Part shown: one piece after another, positions 45,035-53,271 of the stretch
Numbering within the stretch: the first letter of the stretch is position 1
Layout: each line of letters begins with the position of its first letter
Assembly: GCF_000819985.1 (NCBI RefSeq)
Contig: NZ_CDBZ01000226.1
Location: 1 to 64,000 of the forward strand
DNA: 64,000 bases
Source of the DNA: Aeromonas media
GTDB taxonomy: Bacteria; Pseudomonadota; Gammaproteobacteria; Enterobacterales; Aeromonadaceae
Direction: 5' to 3'
The notes under the pieces: model-generated
The model's input: the letters and a program-made list of their open reading frames with translations, nothing else
What the model was told of the DNA's origin: nothing
Databases searched by the model: none
Made by a program: the position numbers and the translations under genes

Positions 45035-47080
45035 ATGGACACGACACACCTCTATTCCAGCAGTTTTCCTGATCAGCATAAAGTTCAGGACATAGATGTG
45101 GTCAAACTCTACCATGAAGGGCAATTTGACAAACTTGATATTGTCACAGTCTGCAAAGACAGAGATGGTCAGGTTACTGCCTGCTTTGGACAAAATGTTT
45201 GGAATTGCATGCCATTTTCTCGAAAAAAAAATGCAAACAACCTTAATTTCAAAGAGTTCGACTCTACGCCAAAATTGCAACGAGAGCTTAAACTTATCAC
45301 CTATGGCTGGTTATTTAACAAAAGTCCTAAGAATATAAAGGCAGTGAAATTTTCGAGTGTATATGTTCGGCTTACGGCAATTAAACGCGCTTACCAGTTT
45401 TTATTTAAAAGCAATAACAGCTCCCTAAGCGCACTATCTCATTCAAATATCTGGGTAGAGTTTGAGAACTATTTGATATCCCAAAAATTCTCCCAGAGTG
45501 CGCTCGAACAAACTTTTGTTGCAGTTAATGCTGCGACTGACTTTGCCTCGTGGCACAAGTTAGAATTGGGCTTAACTCCCATTAAAGCCAATATAAAAGC
45601 GAAGTCCCTCAGTTCGAAGGAGGCGCAACAAACTCTCGTGATTCCAGAGCGTTTATGTGATGCCATCTATGGTAAAGCGATTGAGTTAGTAGAGAGTGCT
45701 TACCCACACCGGAAACTAATTTCAGACACAGAAAAAGTCCTACAAGAAAACTATAATATAGCTAAGAGCAACTTGGATGTGAAGATTAAATCTGGCTCAA
45801 TGTTTTCTTTTATTAACATGGATGGGAGCATCAACAGACATAAATACGCTTCTGCAATCATAGATAACAAACCTCAAGAGCAGAGAAAAATTCTATCCAC
45901 TTTAGCCAAAAAACTCCCCAGCATTAAATTAATGCATGGAGAGCATTTCCAACGTTACTTATCAAATCTCATCACCGCAAGTTACATTATCTGTGGCGGC
46001 TTTAGTGGAATGCGAGACTCGGAACTGAATAAACTGGCTCCTGGCTGTTACTACAAAGATACGTTCGAGGGGCGGGATTACCACATGCTGCAATCTCACA
46101 GCTTTAAGCTAGGTGAAAAGCGTGAAACATGGGTGACGGCTGCATCATCAAAAATTGCCATTGAACTGATGACCGTACTTACGGAAAACTGGCGAAAAGA
46201 CGTTAACTACCCGAATGAAAAATACGCCAATACACTATGGGTAAATCAATATAAACGCTCAAGACCTCCTGTACTTATCAACAATTGGAGTGAGCGATTA
46301 AAGCGCTTTTGTCGGCAGTTTGATTTCTCTGTTACCGAAGCCGACTACCAAGAGTGCCTTATGTCTAATCCTCGATCATTGGTACGCGTGAAAGAGGATG
46401 TAGTACCAGGGCAACCTTGGCCTTTGACTCCACACCAATTTCGGCGCACGCTGGCATTTTATTGCATTAAAAACCGCTTTGGCACCTTGGTTGCGCTTAA
46501 GCAACAGTTTAAGCATCTATATTTGTCTATGACGGAGTGGTACACCAATGGCGGCAAACTAGCTAATCTGCACAATTTAAAAGTTGATGACAAGATGCGT
46601 AACTTGTTGGCAGATATTAATGCCGAATGCACAGCAAATAGAATTTTCAAGCAATGGCACTCGGATGAAACACTGTCAGGAACTCATGGTAAGGCCATTA
46701 TGAAGATGCGCGGTGATGTGCCAACCATTTATGGCTCTTGGGAGGTGATTTACAAAGCGGTTAAAGAGGGGAAACTAACCCTTCATGGCTCTATGCACAG
46801 CTATTGTAAGTCGGGATATGACTGCGATATGGATGGTGTGGTCACACCACAATTTTGCGTAGATTGTGGTTCTGGCAGTAGCATTATTGACGAGCAACAA
46901 GCCACATGGTGGCAGAAAAAACACAGCAGTTTAATCGCCTATATGGCGTCAGGTGACGATATTTCTGTGACCGAACGCAGCCATTACATCACTCAGATAC
47001 GAGCAGCAGAAAATGTAATGTCAGACTTTGGCATGATATTTACCCTCTTTGAGCCGGGACTTAAGGTAACGACAGTATGA
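45035..47080 (+). CDS. Tyrosine recombinase 3 of the element
   Basis: This 681-residue large recombinase starts 4 bp after gene 2. Catalytic residues are present: R327 in SGMRDSELNKL, H467 and R470 in TPHQFRRTLAF, H494 in FKHLYLS, and Y503 in TEWYTNGG. A C-terminal Cys cluster (C591, C597, C608, C611) may form a zinc knuckle. Size and position resemble TnpB of Tn554 or the GmtZ-type integrase of gamma-mobile-trio elements. It overlaps the small gene 4 by ATGA, indicating one translational unit. Confidence 0.88.
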   Translation: MDTTHLYSSSFPDQHKVQDIDVVKLYHEGQFDKLDIVTVCKDRDGQVTACFGQNVWNCMPFSRKKNANNLNFKEFDSTPKLQRELKLITYGWLFNKSPKNIKAVKFSSVYVRLTAIKRAYQFLFKSNNSSLSALSHSNIWVEFENYLISQKFSQSALEQTFVAVNAATDFASWHKLELGLTPIKANIKAKSLSSKEAQQTLVIPERLCDAIYGKAIELVESAYPHRKLISDTEKVLQENYNIAKSNLDVKIKSGSMFSFINMDGSINRHKYASAIIDNKPQEQRKILSTLAKKLPSIKLMHGEHFQRYLSNLITASYIICGGFSGMRDSELNKLAPGCYYKDTFEGRDYHMLQSHSFKLGEKRETWVTAASSKIAIELMTVLTENWRKDVNYPNEKYANTLWVNQYKRSRPPVLINNWSERLKRFCRQFDFSVTEADYQECLMSNPRSLVRVKEDVVPGQPWPLTPHQFRRTLAFYCIKNRFGTLVALKQQFKHLYLSMTEWYTNGGKLANLHNLKVDDKMRNLLADINAECTANRIFKQWHSDETLSGTHGKAIMKMRGDVPTIYGSWEVIYKAVKEGKLTLHGSMHSYCKSGYDCDMDGVVTPQFCVDCGSGSSIIDEQQATWWQKKHSSLIAYMASGDDISVTERSHYITQIRAAENVMSDFGMIFTLFEPGLKVTTV

Positions 47081-47535
47081 ACAAAAGCGAGAACACCTTA
47101 ATGATCTTAGAGGCGGCGTTGGAACGCATCATACAAGGTCAGCCTAAACGTATCCCTAAGAGCCGCAAACTTAGCGTCAGAGCTGTAGAGGAGGAGGCTA
47201 ACCTAGGCAATGGCAGCGGCTATTACTACCCTGAGTTTGTTGCCAAGGTAAAAGCCGCCAAAGCAAAAATCTCTACAGATAGAGGCAACCTGGTAGTGCC
47301 AGAGATTCAGGCCGTGCGAGCCAAGCTCAACGAGCAAAAGCGAATTAAAACGAACTACAAGGAGAAGTACGAGGCTGAAAAAAACAAGCTGGCATTGTTT
47401 GCTGCCGCTCAGCATCACCTTAACGATAAGTTAGTTCACGCTTTGACTAGAATTGATGAATTGGAGTATGAAAATTCAGATTTAAAGAATAGGCTTGCTG
47501 AGCTAATGCGCAATAATATTGCGATTTTAAAATAA
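47077..47535 (+). CDS. Small HTH/coiled-coil accessory protein (TnpC/GmtX-like position)
   Basis: This 152-residue protein has a basic N-terminal region (RIPKSRKLSVRAVEEEANLG, possible HTH) and a long coiled-coil C-terminal half (about 75-148, KNKLALFAAAQHHLNDKL, LEYENSDLKNRLAEL). It starts inside the stop of recombinase 3. In Tn554 and gamma-mobile-trio elements a small protein in the same place follows the recombinases; the assignment is by position, size and layout. It probably helps synapsis or directs the recombinases. Confidence 0.72.
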   Translation: MNKSENTLMILEAALERIIQGQPKRIPKSRKLSVRAVEEEANLGNGSGYYYPEFVAKVKAAKAKISTDRGNLVVPEIQAVRAKLNEQKRIKTNYKEKYEAEKNKLALFAAAQHHLNDKLVHALTRIDELEYENSDLKNRLAELMRNNIAILK

Positions 47536-47576
47536 ATATATAAATAAGAAAACCATCAACTTTCAAGGGATATTTT

Positions 47577-49922
47577 ATGCTAGAAAGAATTCAAATGATT
47601 AGAGACATTGGCAACTATAGCGGAGCTGCTACTGGACAGTTTAGATTTTCTAACATAAACGTGATTTATGGAGAGAATAGAAATGGAAAAAGCACATTTT
47701 GTGACATTTTTTATTCTCTCTCATTGAATGACCCTCAACTTATCCTCGACAGAAAATCTATCATCCCAAATAGAAACCCAGCTCAGATCCAACCGCTAGT
47801 TGAACTCAAGTTTGATGGTCAAAGACAAGCCGTAAGGTTTGCAAACTCAGTATGGGAAACTCAACCACCTGTAGATTCTAAACTTTATATATTTGATCAT
47901 GATTTCATCCATCGAAATGTGATGACAGGATCAACCTATAATCGTGAAAACTCCACAAATATGTCAGGGTTTATATTAGGTGAAAATGCCCAACTGTTCG
48001 AAGCACTAGAAGATCGAAATCAGCAGCTAAGATCTGACAGGAGTGCCCTAGCTGACTACGAGCGTGAGTTAAATAGACATGAGATAGGTAACTTCAATAC
48101 ATTTATAGCATTACCCACTCCGACTAAAACAATTCATGAGTTTGATGTAGACATTCAAAAAGCCAAAGAAGCACAGGAAGATCTAGCAGCTAAAATTGCT
48201 ACTATCAATCAAGTCGCACAATACCCCAATCTTGAAACCATCACCCCAAAGTTATCTATTAATGACAAGGCACAGCGCATAAATAACCTCCTTTCTTTAT
48301 CGATGGAAAATGTCCACGAAGCATCAAAAGCGATCGTTACAGCCCATAAAGCACGTATTTTAAATAGTGATTCTTTTGATGGTTGGGCCGCAAATGGTTT
48401 AACTCACTTAGATAAAGATTGTCCTTTCTGTGGCCAAACTTTGGATGAAAATGCGCAACACCTAATTGAAAGCTATCGGACTGCTTTTGACGAGGCATTC
48501 CAAAATTTTGTTGTAAGTACCAAAGCGAATATAACTCAGCTTCAAAATGAACGTCTTTTAGATTTTCCATTAGAATCCATAAATCAAAAGCATGAACGCA
48601 ACTTAACTATACTAGCTAGCTACATGGACGCAGGTGTAAAAGAACAGCTAGAGGAAAATCAGTATGCTCCATTGTTGCATGAAAAACTTTTACTTGTTAC
48701 GAAATCTCTAGATGAAGCAAATGCATTGTTGGCTGAGATAATTAGGTTTGTTCGGAGCTCACTAACTGAAAAATATGATATTCCATATCGCGCTATGGAA
48801 ATTATTGACTTTAGTGTACTCCAATCCAAATTGGTGGAACTAAATAGCTATATCTCAGAATATGAGGCAATTACGATAGCTGCTAATGAAATTCTGACGA
48901 AATTCAAAGAGACTCTAGATGCAACAGCCATTTTGGAAAGTAAACAAAATGAATCCCAAAAAGAAGCAATATTAACAATAGAGCGCAAGAGACGCCTTCT
49001 AGACGAAGAATGTGCAAAATATATTGCTCTCAAAACAAAAATTGAAGCAGATAAAGTGCAATATGACGCTGATAAAACAGCTTTAGAACAAGCACAAGAA
49101 GTGTTTTTAGATACATATTACACCGAAATAAATACTCTCTTTAGAGCCATTGGCTCCTCAGATTTCAATATTTCCCGCAGAGTGAACAGAGGTGGGGTTA
49201 GAATTGTTTATGACCTTGAAGTAACGTTCAAAGGTCAATTGATTAACAACGCCAAACTGCACTGTCTGTTCAGTGAGTCTGATAGGAGAGCACTAGCTCT
49301 ATGTATTTTTCTGGCAAAGATACACCAACTTTCGGATGAAGAAAAAGGCAAAGCAATTTTGATCATGGATGACCCTGTTACTAGCTTTGATAATGAGCGT
49401 ATATCCAACATCTTGCGTGTTCTTTTTGCACTTAAACCATCGATTAAGCAAATGATTATAACCACTCATTACAGAGGCATGGCATCGGCAATAATGAAAA
49501 AATTCAATGATGCGCAGGCGTTGAAAATAATTCAAACTGCACATGGTTCTACTTTTTGTCAGACCACAAAAGAAGAAATGACAGCAACGGCTCACGATGA
49601 GCGGTACATGGAAATTATGGGTTTTGTAAATCGACTTACACAAGACAACAAAATTACAAAACTACGTCCTTTTATTGAAGATGAGATGAGACAAAGATAT
49701 AGATTGCCATTGGCAGCCTTAAACCTGACTGATAGCGATACGTTTAGCGATTGTATTAATGCCCTTCGAGATAACGGACATATTCAAGATCATGTAGCAA
49801 CATCTCTTCATGATTTTAGAACAACCCTTAATGTGCCTGCGCATGAATTAGATTTGTGGACTCTTGATGACTCAAGATCTTATGCAGAGGGAATGATGAA
49901 TTTCATTTATCACGACTTGTAA
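47577..49922 (+). CDS. RloC/PrrC-like ATPase with zinc hook (probable defence cargo)
   Basis: This 781-residue ABC/SMC-type ATPase (AAA_13-like) has Walker A GENRNGKST (32-40), a coiled-coil arm interrupted by a CPFCG zinc-hook (282-286), a second coiled arm (about 290-510), a signature-like FSESDRRALALCIFLA (about 565-580), Walker B ILIMDDPVTSFDNER (594-608), H-loop TTHY (629-632), and a 150-residue C-terminal tail without a recognised nuclease motif. RloC and PrrC anticodon nucleases share this plan. It is the only cargo gene, AT-rich, with its own AAGGGA ribosome-binding site. An abortive-infection role is likely, but the effector chemistry is not visible. Confidence 0.82.
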   Translation: MLERIQMIRDIGNYSGAATGQFRFSNINVIYGENRNGKSTFCDIFYSLSLNDPQLILDRKSIIPNRNPAQIQPLVELKFDGQRQAVRFANSVWETQPPVDSKLYIFDHDFIHRNVMTGSTYNRENSTNMSGFILGENAQLFEALEDRNQQLRSDRSALADYERELNRHEIGNFNTFIALPTPTKTIHEFDVDIQKAKEAQEDLAAKIATINQVAQYPNLETITPKLSINDKAQRINNLLSLSMENVHEASKAIVTAHKARILNSDSFDGWAANGLTHLDKDCPFCGQTLDENAQHLIESYRTAFDEAFQNFVVSTKANITQLQNERLLDFPLESINQKHERNLTILASYMDAGVKEQLEENQYAPLLHEKLLLVTKSLDEANALLAEIIRFVRSSLTEKYDIPYRAMEIIDFSVLQSKLVELNSYISEYEAITIAANEILTKFKETLDATAILESKQNESQKEAILTIERKRRLLDEECAKYIALKTKIEADKVQYDADKTALEQAQEVFLDTYYTEINTLFRAIGSSDFNISRRVNRGGVRIVYDLEVTFKGQLINNAKLHCLFSESDRRALALCIFLAKIHQLSDEEKGKAILIMDDPVTSFDNERISNILRVLFALKPSIKQMIITTHYRGMASAIMKKFNDAQALKIIQTAHGSTFCQTTKEEMTATAHDERYMEIMGFVNRLTQDNKITKLRPFIEDEMRQRYRLPLAALNLTDSDTFSDCINALRDNGHIQDHVATSLHDFRTTLNVPAHELDLWTLDDSRSYAEGMMNFIYHDL

Positions 49923-50066
49923 TCTCCTTCATAATCTGGAAAAAATCCAATTTCTGAATGCTTTTTAGGAAAAATTTCAATAATCTCTAATTTTTCTGGA
50001 AAAAGCTTACATGCCTTACAATTAATGGGTTTGCAGAAAACCTCCAGACTATATGTGTGTAGGTAG
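49923..50066. other. Right end of the element: repeated TCTGGAAAA motifs and inverted repeat
   Basis: No gene is visible. TCTGGAAAA occurs at 49935-49943 and 49995-50003, again at the left end (41920-41928), and TCTGGA in reverse inside the right inverted repeat (50043-50048). The region is AT-rich and ends in the right terminal repeat (50043-50064). These are plausible recombinase arm sites. Confidence 0.6.
50043..50064 (-). repeat. Right imperfect terminal inverted repeat
   Basis: Read on the minus strand: ACCTACACACATATAGT then CTGGA, matching the left end at 41901-41925. It abuts the right core repeat. Confidence 0.75.
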
Positions 50067-50071
50067 TTTGT
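50065..50071 (+). repeat. Right core direct repeat (attR)
   Basis: AGTTTGT, identical to 41865-41871. Immediately downstream the host sequence resumes as CACGATGCGCTAA, the displaced end of gor. Confidence 0.85.
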
Positions 50072-50084
50072 CACGATGCGCTAA
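50067..50084 (+). pseudogene. gor: Displaced original 3' tail of gor
   Basis: TTT GTC ACG ATG CGC TAA encodes FVTMR and a stop, the conserved Gor C-terminus. It is in frame with the left flank if the element is removed. It is the host half of the target site and is no longer translated as part of gor. Confidence 0.9.
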
Positions 50085-50088
50085 GCAC

Positions 50089-50126
50089 GTCGAAGCCGGC
50101 CTGATCACCATCAGGCCGGCTTCGAC
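50089..50126 (+). terminator. Large hairpin downstream of the displaced gor tail
   Basis: A perfect 17-bp stem (arms 50089-50105 and 50110-50126) with a CACC loop starts 5 bp after the displaced gor stop. No U-run follows, so it may act as a 3'-end stabiliser or factor-dependent terminator. It presumably served gor before the insertion. Confidence 0.6.
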
Positions 50127-50356
50127 AACTGAATTCTCCTTTACACCCCTACTCCCGACTGCATGAAAGAGTAGGCCACCACACGCCAACTACTTCCAGT
50201 AGCAGCGCTATCACCACACGGCGAGATTCGACCTCGGTCTGCGCATCAGTACCGCCATCACACTGCGGCTCTTCAACTGTGGGCTGTCAGGTTGGATGGC
50301 ATGACGAGCGGATCTCCTCGCATTGCATCCAAGTCCAATCTGGCGGATTGAGGTGT
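50127..50356. other. Non-coding stretch between the gor hairpin and the SDR operon
   Basis: No supported ORF, repeat or RNA gene is visible. It returns to backbone-like GC content. The SDR operon transcript ends into it. Confidence 0.5.
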
Positions 50357-51145
50357 TCAGGCTTGCGGCTGATATCGTTCGGCCGCATGGGCTTGGCGAA
50401 GATCCGACATCAGCCCTTGACGTGCATCATCCAGAGCGGTCCAGCGTTCGGCGACATGAAGCGGCGGAATCGTCACCAACTCGCGGCGATCGAACCCGAC
50501 CAGTGCGGCATCCACCAGCTCACCCACTTCCATCACCTCGGGGAGAGTGTTGACATCCACACCTGCATGCGCCCAGATTTCGGTGCGGGTTGTGGCCGGC
50601 AACACGGCTTGCACGTAGACCCCTTTGGGTGACAGTTCATGAGCCAGCCCCTGCGACAAAAACAGCACGTAGGCTTTGGTCGCACCGTAGAGAGAGATGC
50701 CGAACTCGGGCGAAAAACCCACCACCGAACCAATGTTGACGATGCTCCCCGTGCCGGATTGCGCAAGGCGCGGTGCGATTGCTGCGGCGAGCCGCGTCAA
50801 TGCGGTTATGTTCAGCGCGATCTGGGATTCGATGGCCTCGGGAGATTGCTCCAGAAAATGCCCAGATTGCGGCATGCCTGCATTGTTAATGAGGATACCG
50901 ATACGTGCGTCATGCCGCAGGCGAGTTTCCAGTGCCGGCAGCTCTGCCGAATTGGTCAGGTCAGCATGCAGCACCTCAACGGCAATCTGGTGTTGCTCAC
51001 GCAGGCGCATGGCCAGCGCATCCAGCCGCGACTTGTTGCGCGCAACAAGAACAAGATCGTGGCCACGGCGAGCAAAACGTTCGGCATAGGTGGCACCGAT
51101 ACCGCTGGAGGCGCCGGTGATAAAGACAGTCGGAAGTGTGGTCAT
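50357..51145 (-). CDS. Short-chain dehydrogenase/reductase
   Basis: This 262-residue classical SDR has the cofactor motif TGASSGIGATYAERFARRG (about 10-28), LINNAG (about 86), catalytic Ser in NIGSVVG, and YGATK (Y-x3-K). It is the third gene of a minus-strand operon with an alcohol-dehydrogenase-like protein and an alpha/beta hydrolase. The basic residue early in the Rossmann region (ARNKSR) favours NADP(H). Substrate unknown. Confidence 0.9.
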   Translation of the reverse strand: MTTLPTVFITGASSGIGATYAERFARRGHDLVLVARNKSRLDALAMRLREQHQIAVEVLHADLTNSAELPALETRLRHDARIGILINNAGMPQSGHFLEQSPEAIESQIALNITALTRLAAAIAPRLAQSGTGSIVNIGSVVGFSPEFGISLYGATKAYVLFLSQGLAHELSPKGVYVQAVLPATTRTEIWAHAGVDVNTLPEVMEVGELVDAALVGFDRRELVTIPPLHVAERWTALDDARQGLMSDLRQAHAAERYQPQA

Positions 51146-51196
51146 GTTATTTCCTTGATATGAGTTGCGTGGGTGAACGAGCCAATGCAGCCGTGA

Positions 51197-52201
51197 TCAC
51201 GGCTTGATGCTGACGACGACCTTGCCCCTGGCGTGGCCCTTGGCAAGGTACTCCAGCGCTTCTTTGGCCTGGTCGAACGGGAATACCTTGTCGATGACCG
51301 GCTTGATGCGTTGAGCGTCGAGCAGTTCGCCGATTTCGGTGAGTTGGTCACCATCGGGACGCACAAACAGGAACGAGTAGGCGACGTTCCGCTTGTTCGC
51401 CCGCGACCTGATTTTTCTGCTCATCAACCCGAACAGGAGGCGGAGCAATACGTTCAGCCCCCGGGCACGCGCGAAGGCAGCATCCAGCGGGCCGGTGAGG
51501 GAGATAATCTTGCTGCCCGGCTTGAGGATATCGATGGCTTTTTCGATCGCATCTCCCCTGACCGTCCCCAGCACGGTGTCGTAGCCGTGCAGTTGGTGCT
51601 CGAATGCCTGTTGCTTGTAATCGACCACCTCATCGGCCCCCAGCTCGCGCACCAGCTCGATGTTACCGGTGCTGACGGTGGTGCCCACCTTGGCCCCCAG
51701 CAGCTTGGCAAGCTGGATAGCAAAGGTGCCGATGCCACCGGATCCGGCAGGGATAAACACCTTCTGGCCAGCCTGCAGATTGGCGCGCTCCTTCAGTGCT
51801 TGCCATGAGGTGAGCCCGACCATCGGGATCGAGGCGGCTTGCACGAAATCCAGATTGGCTGGTTTCAACGCCGCTGCGCGCTCAGGCACCACCGCAAATT
51901 CGGCCAGCGATCCGGTACCGAGATCGAAAATAGTGGCGAAAACGGCATCGCCCGGTTTGAAACGGGTCACCTGACTGCCAACCTCGGTCACGACACCGGC
52001 CAGATCGCAGCCCAATGTGGCGGGAAGCTGAAAATGAAGCACAGGTTTGAACATTCCGGTCGGAATCATGTTGTCGATCGGGTTCAGGCCGGCGGCATAA
52101 ACCTGAACCAGCAGTTCGTCCGCCTTCAGCACAGGACGGGGGATATCCGTGATCCCAATCTCCGGCGACTTGCCGTAGCGTTTGAATGTGAGTGCTTTCA
52201 T
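51197..52201 (-). CDS. Zinc-independent quinone-oxidoreductase-like MDR protein
   Basis: This 334-residue medium-chain reductase has a GroES-like N-terminal domain (LVQVYAAGLNPIDNMIP, GCDLAGVV) and a Rossmann domain with AGSGGIGTFAIQLAKLLGAKV (about 152-172). Catalytic zinc ligands are absent, placing it in the quinone reductase/zeta-crystallin group using NADPH. It lies in an operon with the SDR and hydrolase, suggesting joint reduction of quinones, enones or aldehydes. Confidence 0.9.
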   Translation of the reverse strand: MKALTFKRYGKSPEIGITDIPRPVLKADELLVQVYAAGLNPIDNMIPTGMFKPVLHFQLPATLGCDLAGVVTEVGSQVTRFKPGDAVFATIFDLGTGSLAEFAVVPERAAALKPANLDFVQAASIPMVGLTSWQALKERANLQAGQKVFIPAGSGGIGTFAIQLAKLLGAKVGTTVSTGNIELVRELGADEVVDYKQQAFEHQLHGYDTVLGTVRGDAIEKAIDILKPGSKIISLTGPLDAAFARARGLNVLLRLLFGLMSRKIRSRANKRNVAYSFLFVRPDGDQLTEIGELLDAQRIKPVIDKVFPFDQAKEALEYLAKGHARGKVVVSIKP

Positions 52202-52212
52202 GGTTCGGTCAT

Positions 52213-53163
52213 TTATCCTTGGCTGTGCATCGGGGTCAGGTCTGCGTCATCCGCGAGGAAGGCCAGCACCTCGGGTACAAAGGCCCGATAGTGCTGAAAG
52301 ACGCCACCGTGCCCCGAGTCGGGGTAAATCGTCAGTCGGGCATTCGGCAACCGGCGAGCCATGTCTGCTGACAGTCGGCTATCGACCATCAGGTCATGGT
52401 CACCATTGGCCACGAACACCGGTTGTGTGATGACCGAGAGATCATCCGGCACACTCAATCCAGCACTCCGGATCGCCTTGAGCTGGGCATATCTGGCCTG
52501 CAGGGAGATGGGCTGGTCACGGTCAGTCGTGCGCTCTTTCAGGCGAGAAAAGTACTCTTTTGCCGCGCGCTTGCCATCCGGTGTGCGGGGGAAAAATAGG
52601 AAGTGGCGCGGATCGTTCAGCGTCAATGCCGCTTTGAGGTAGGCGGTGGCGGCAATCTTGTTGATCTCGTCGATACCGCCACCTCCCCGCGGCCCGGTTC
52701 CGGCAAGCACAATCCGGCGCACCAGATCCGGCGCCTGCAAAGCCACCATTTGCGCTACACCACCGCCTAACGAAAACCCGAGCAGATCGACCTGCGGCAA
52801 TCCCATGGCGCGAATAAAGGCGATGGCATCACGTCCCATCTCCTCGATGGTATGCGGAACCACGCCACCCGAGGCGCCGACTCCGCGATTATCGAAAGCG
52901 ATAACCCGGCGCTTCGCGGCGATGCCGTCGATAACACCGGGATCCCAGTCATCGAGTACCGCCATCAGATGGTGCAAAAAGATCACCGGCACACCGGTGT
53001 CGGGGCCCAGCGCCCGATAGGCAAAAGATGTTCCGTTCACATCAAGGGTGCGGGTCGGCACATCTTTCCAATGCATATGCCCTGTCTGACGTAGTGTGGT
53101 CACCGGGCGGTGACCGGCAGATCTCCCAGTTATCGAGGCGATCCCCATCTTCTTTGTAACCAT
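52213..53163 (-). CDS. Alpha/beta-hydrolase
   Basis: This protein has 316 residues if started at 53163, which has a GGAG ribosome-binding site 9 bp away; homology to the family begins at the internal M (53076, MHWKDVPTRTL), so a shorter form is possible. Hydrolase motifs are an HHLMAVLDDWDPG oxyanion-region, nucleophile GFSLGGG and a C-terminal DSGHGG with catalytic His. It resembles haloperoxidase/lactonase-type hydrolases. First gene of the operon divergent from the HxlR regulator. Confidence 0.85.
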   Translation of the reverse strand: MVTKKMGIASITGRSAGHRPVTTLRQTGHMHWKDVPTRTLDVNGTSFAYRALGPDTGVPVIFLHHLMAVLDDWDPGVIDGIAAKRRVIAFDNRGVGASGGVVPHTIEEMGRDAIAFIRAMGLPQVDLLGFSLGGGVAQMVALQAPDLVRRIVLAGTGPRGGGGIDEINKIAATAYLKAALTLNDPRHFLFFPRTPDGKRAAKEYFSRLKERTTDRDQPISLQARYAQLKAIRSAGLSVPDDLSVITQPVFVANGDHDLMVDSRLSADMARRLPNARLTIYPDSGHGGVFQHYRAFVPEVLAFLADDADLTPMHSQG

Positions 53164-53208
53164 GTCCGAGATCTCCGTGTTGGGTGGATTGTTTGTGGTT
53201 GCAGTGTT

Positions 53209-53271
53209 ACTATCAAATTGATATCAACTTACTATCAATTCACAACCAAGTCACTATCAAAACAGTATGAA
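53209..53271 (+). promoter_or_regulatory. Helically phased HxlR operator array
   Basis: Eight-base units start every 11 bp: ACTATCAA (53209), GATATCAA (53220), ACTATCAA (53231), ACAACCAA (53242), ACTATCAA (53253), and weaker AGTATGAA (53264), the last overlapping the HxlR start. The array sits between the hydrolase operon and hxlR-type gene and has the form of a multi-site operator on one DNA face. Confidence 0.8.

Larger units (their letters stand above)
41872..50071 (+). mobile_element. Tyrosine-recombinase-operon element inserted in the gor 3' end
   Basis: An 8.2-kb AT-richer insertion lies between two AGTTTGT repeats (41865-41871 and 50065-50071). Joining the flanks recreates GAA GAG TTT GTC ACG ATG CGC TAA, the standard Gor ending EEFVTMR. 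Inside are a four-gene overlapping mobility operon (three tyrosine-recombinase-family proteins and a small coiled-coil protein) and one cargo ATPase. The layout recalls Tn554 (tnpA-tnpB-tnpC) and the gamma-mobile-trio elements (gmtY, gmtZ, gmtX); family membership was not tested by search. No tRNA, conjugation or replication gene is present. Confidence 0.9.

Noticed and set aside
47577-49922. Rad50/SbcC repair ATPase because of the zinc hook
   Set aside because: Too short, no Mre11/SbcD partner, and it sits alone as cargo in a mobile element; the RloC/PrrC-like plan fits better.
53209-53271. Iteron-type replication origin
   Set aside because: The 11-bp-phased repeats lie between divergent regulator and operon with no replication gene or AT-rich unwinding region; an operator fits better.
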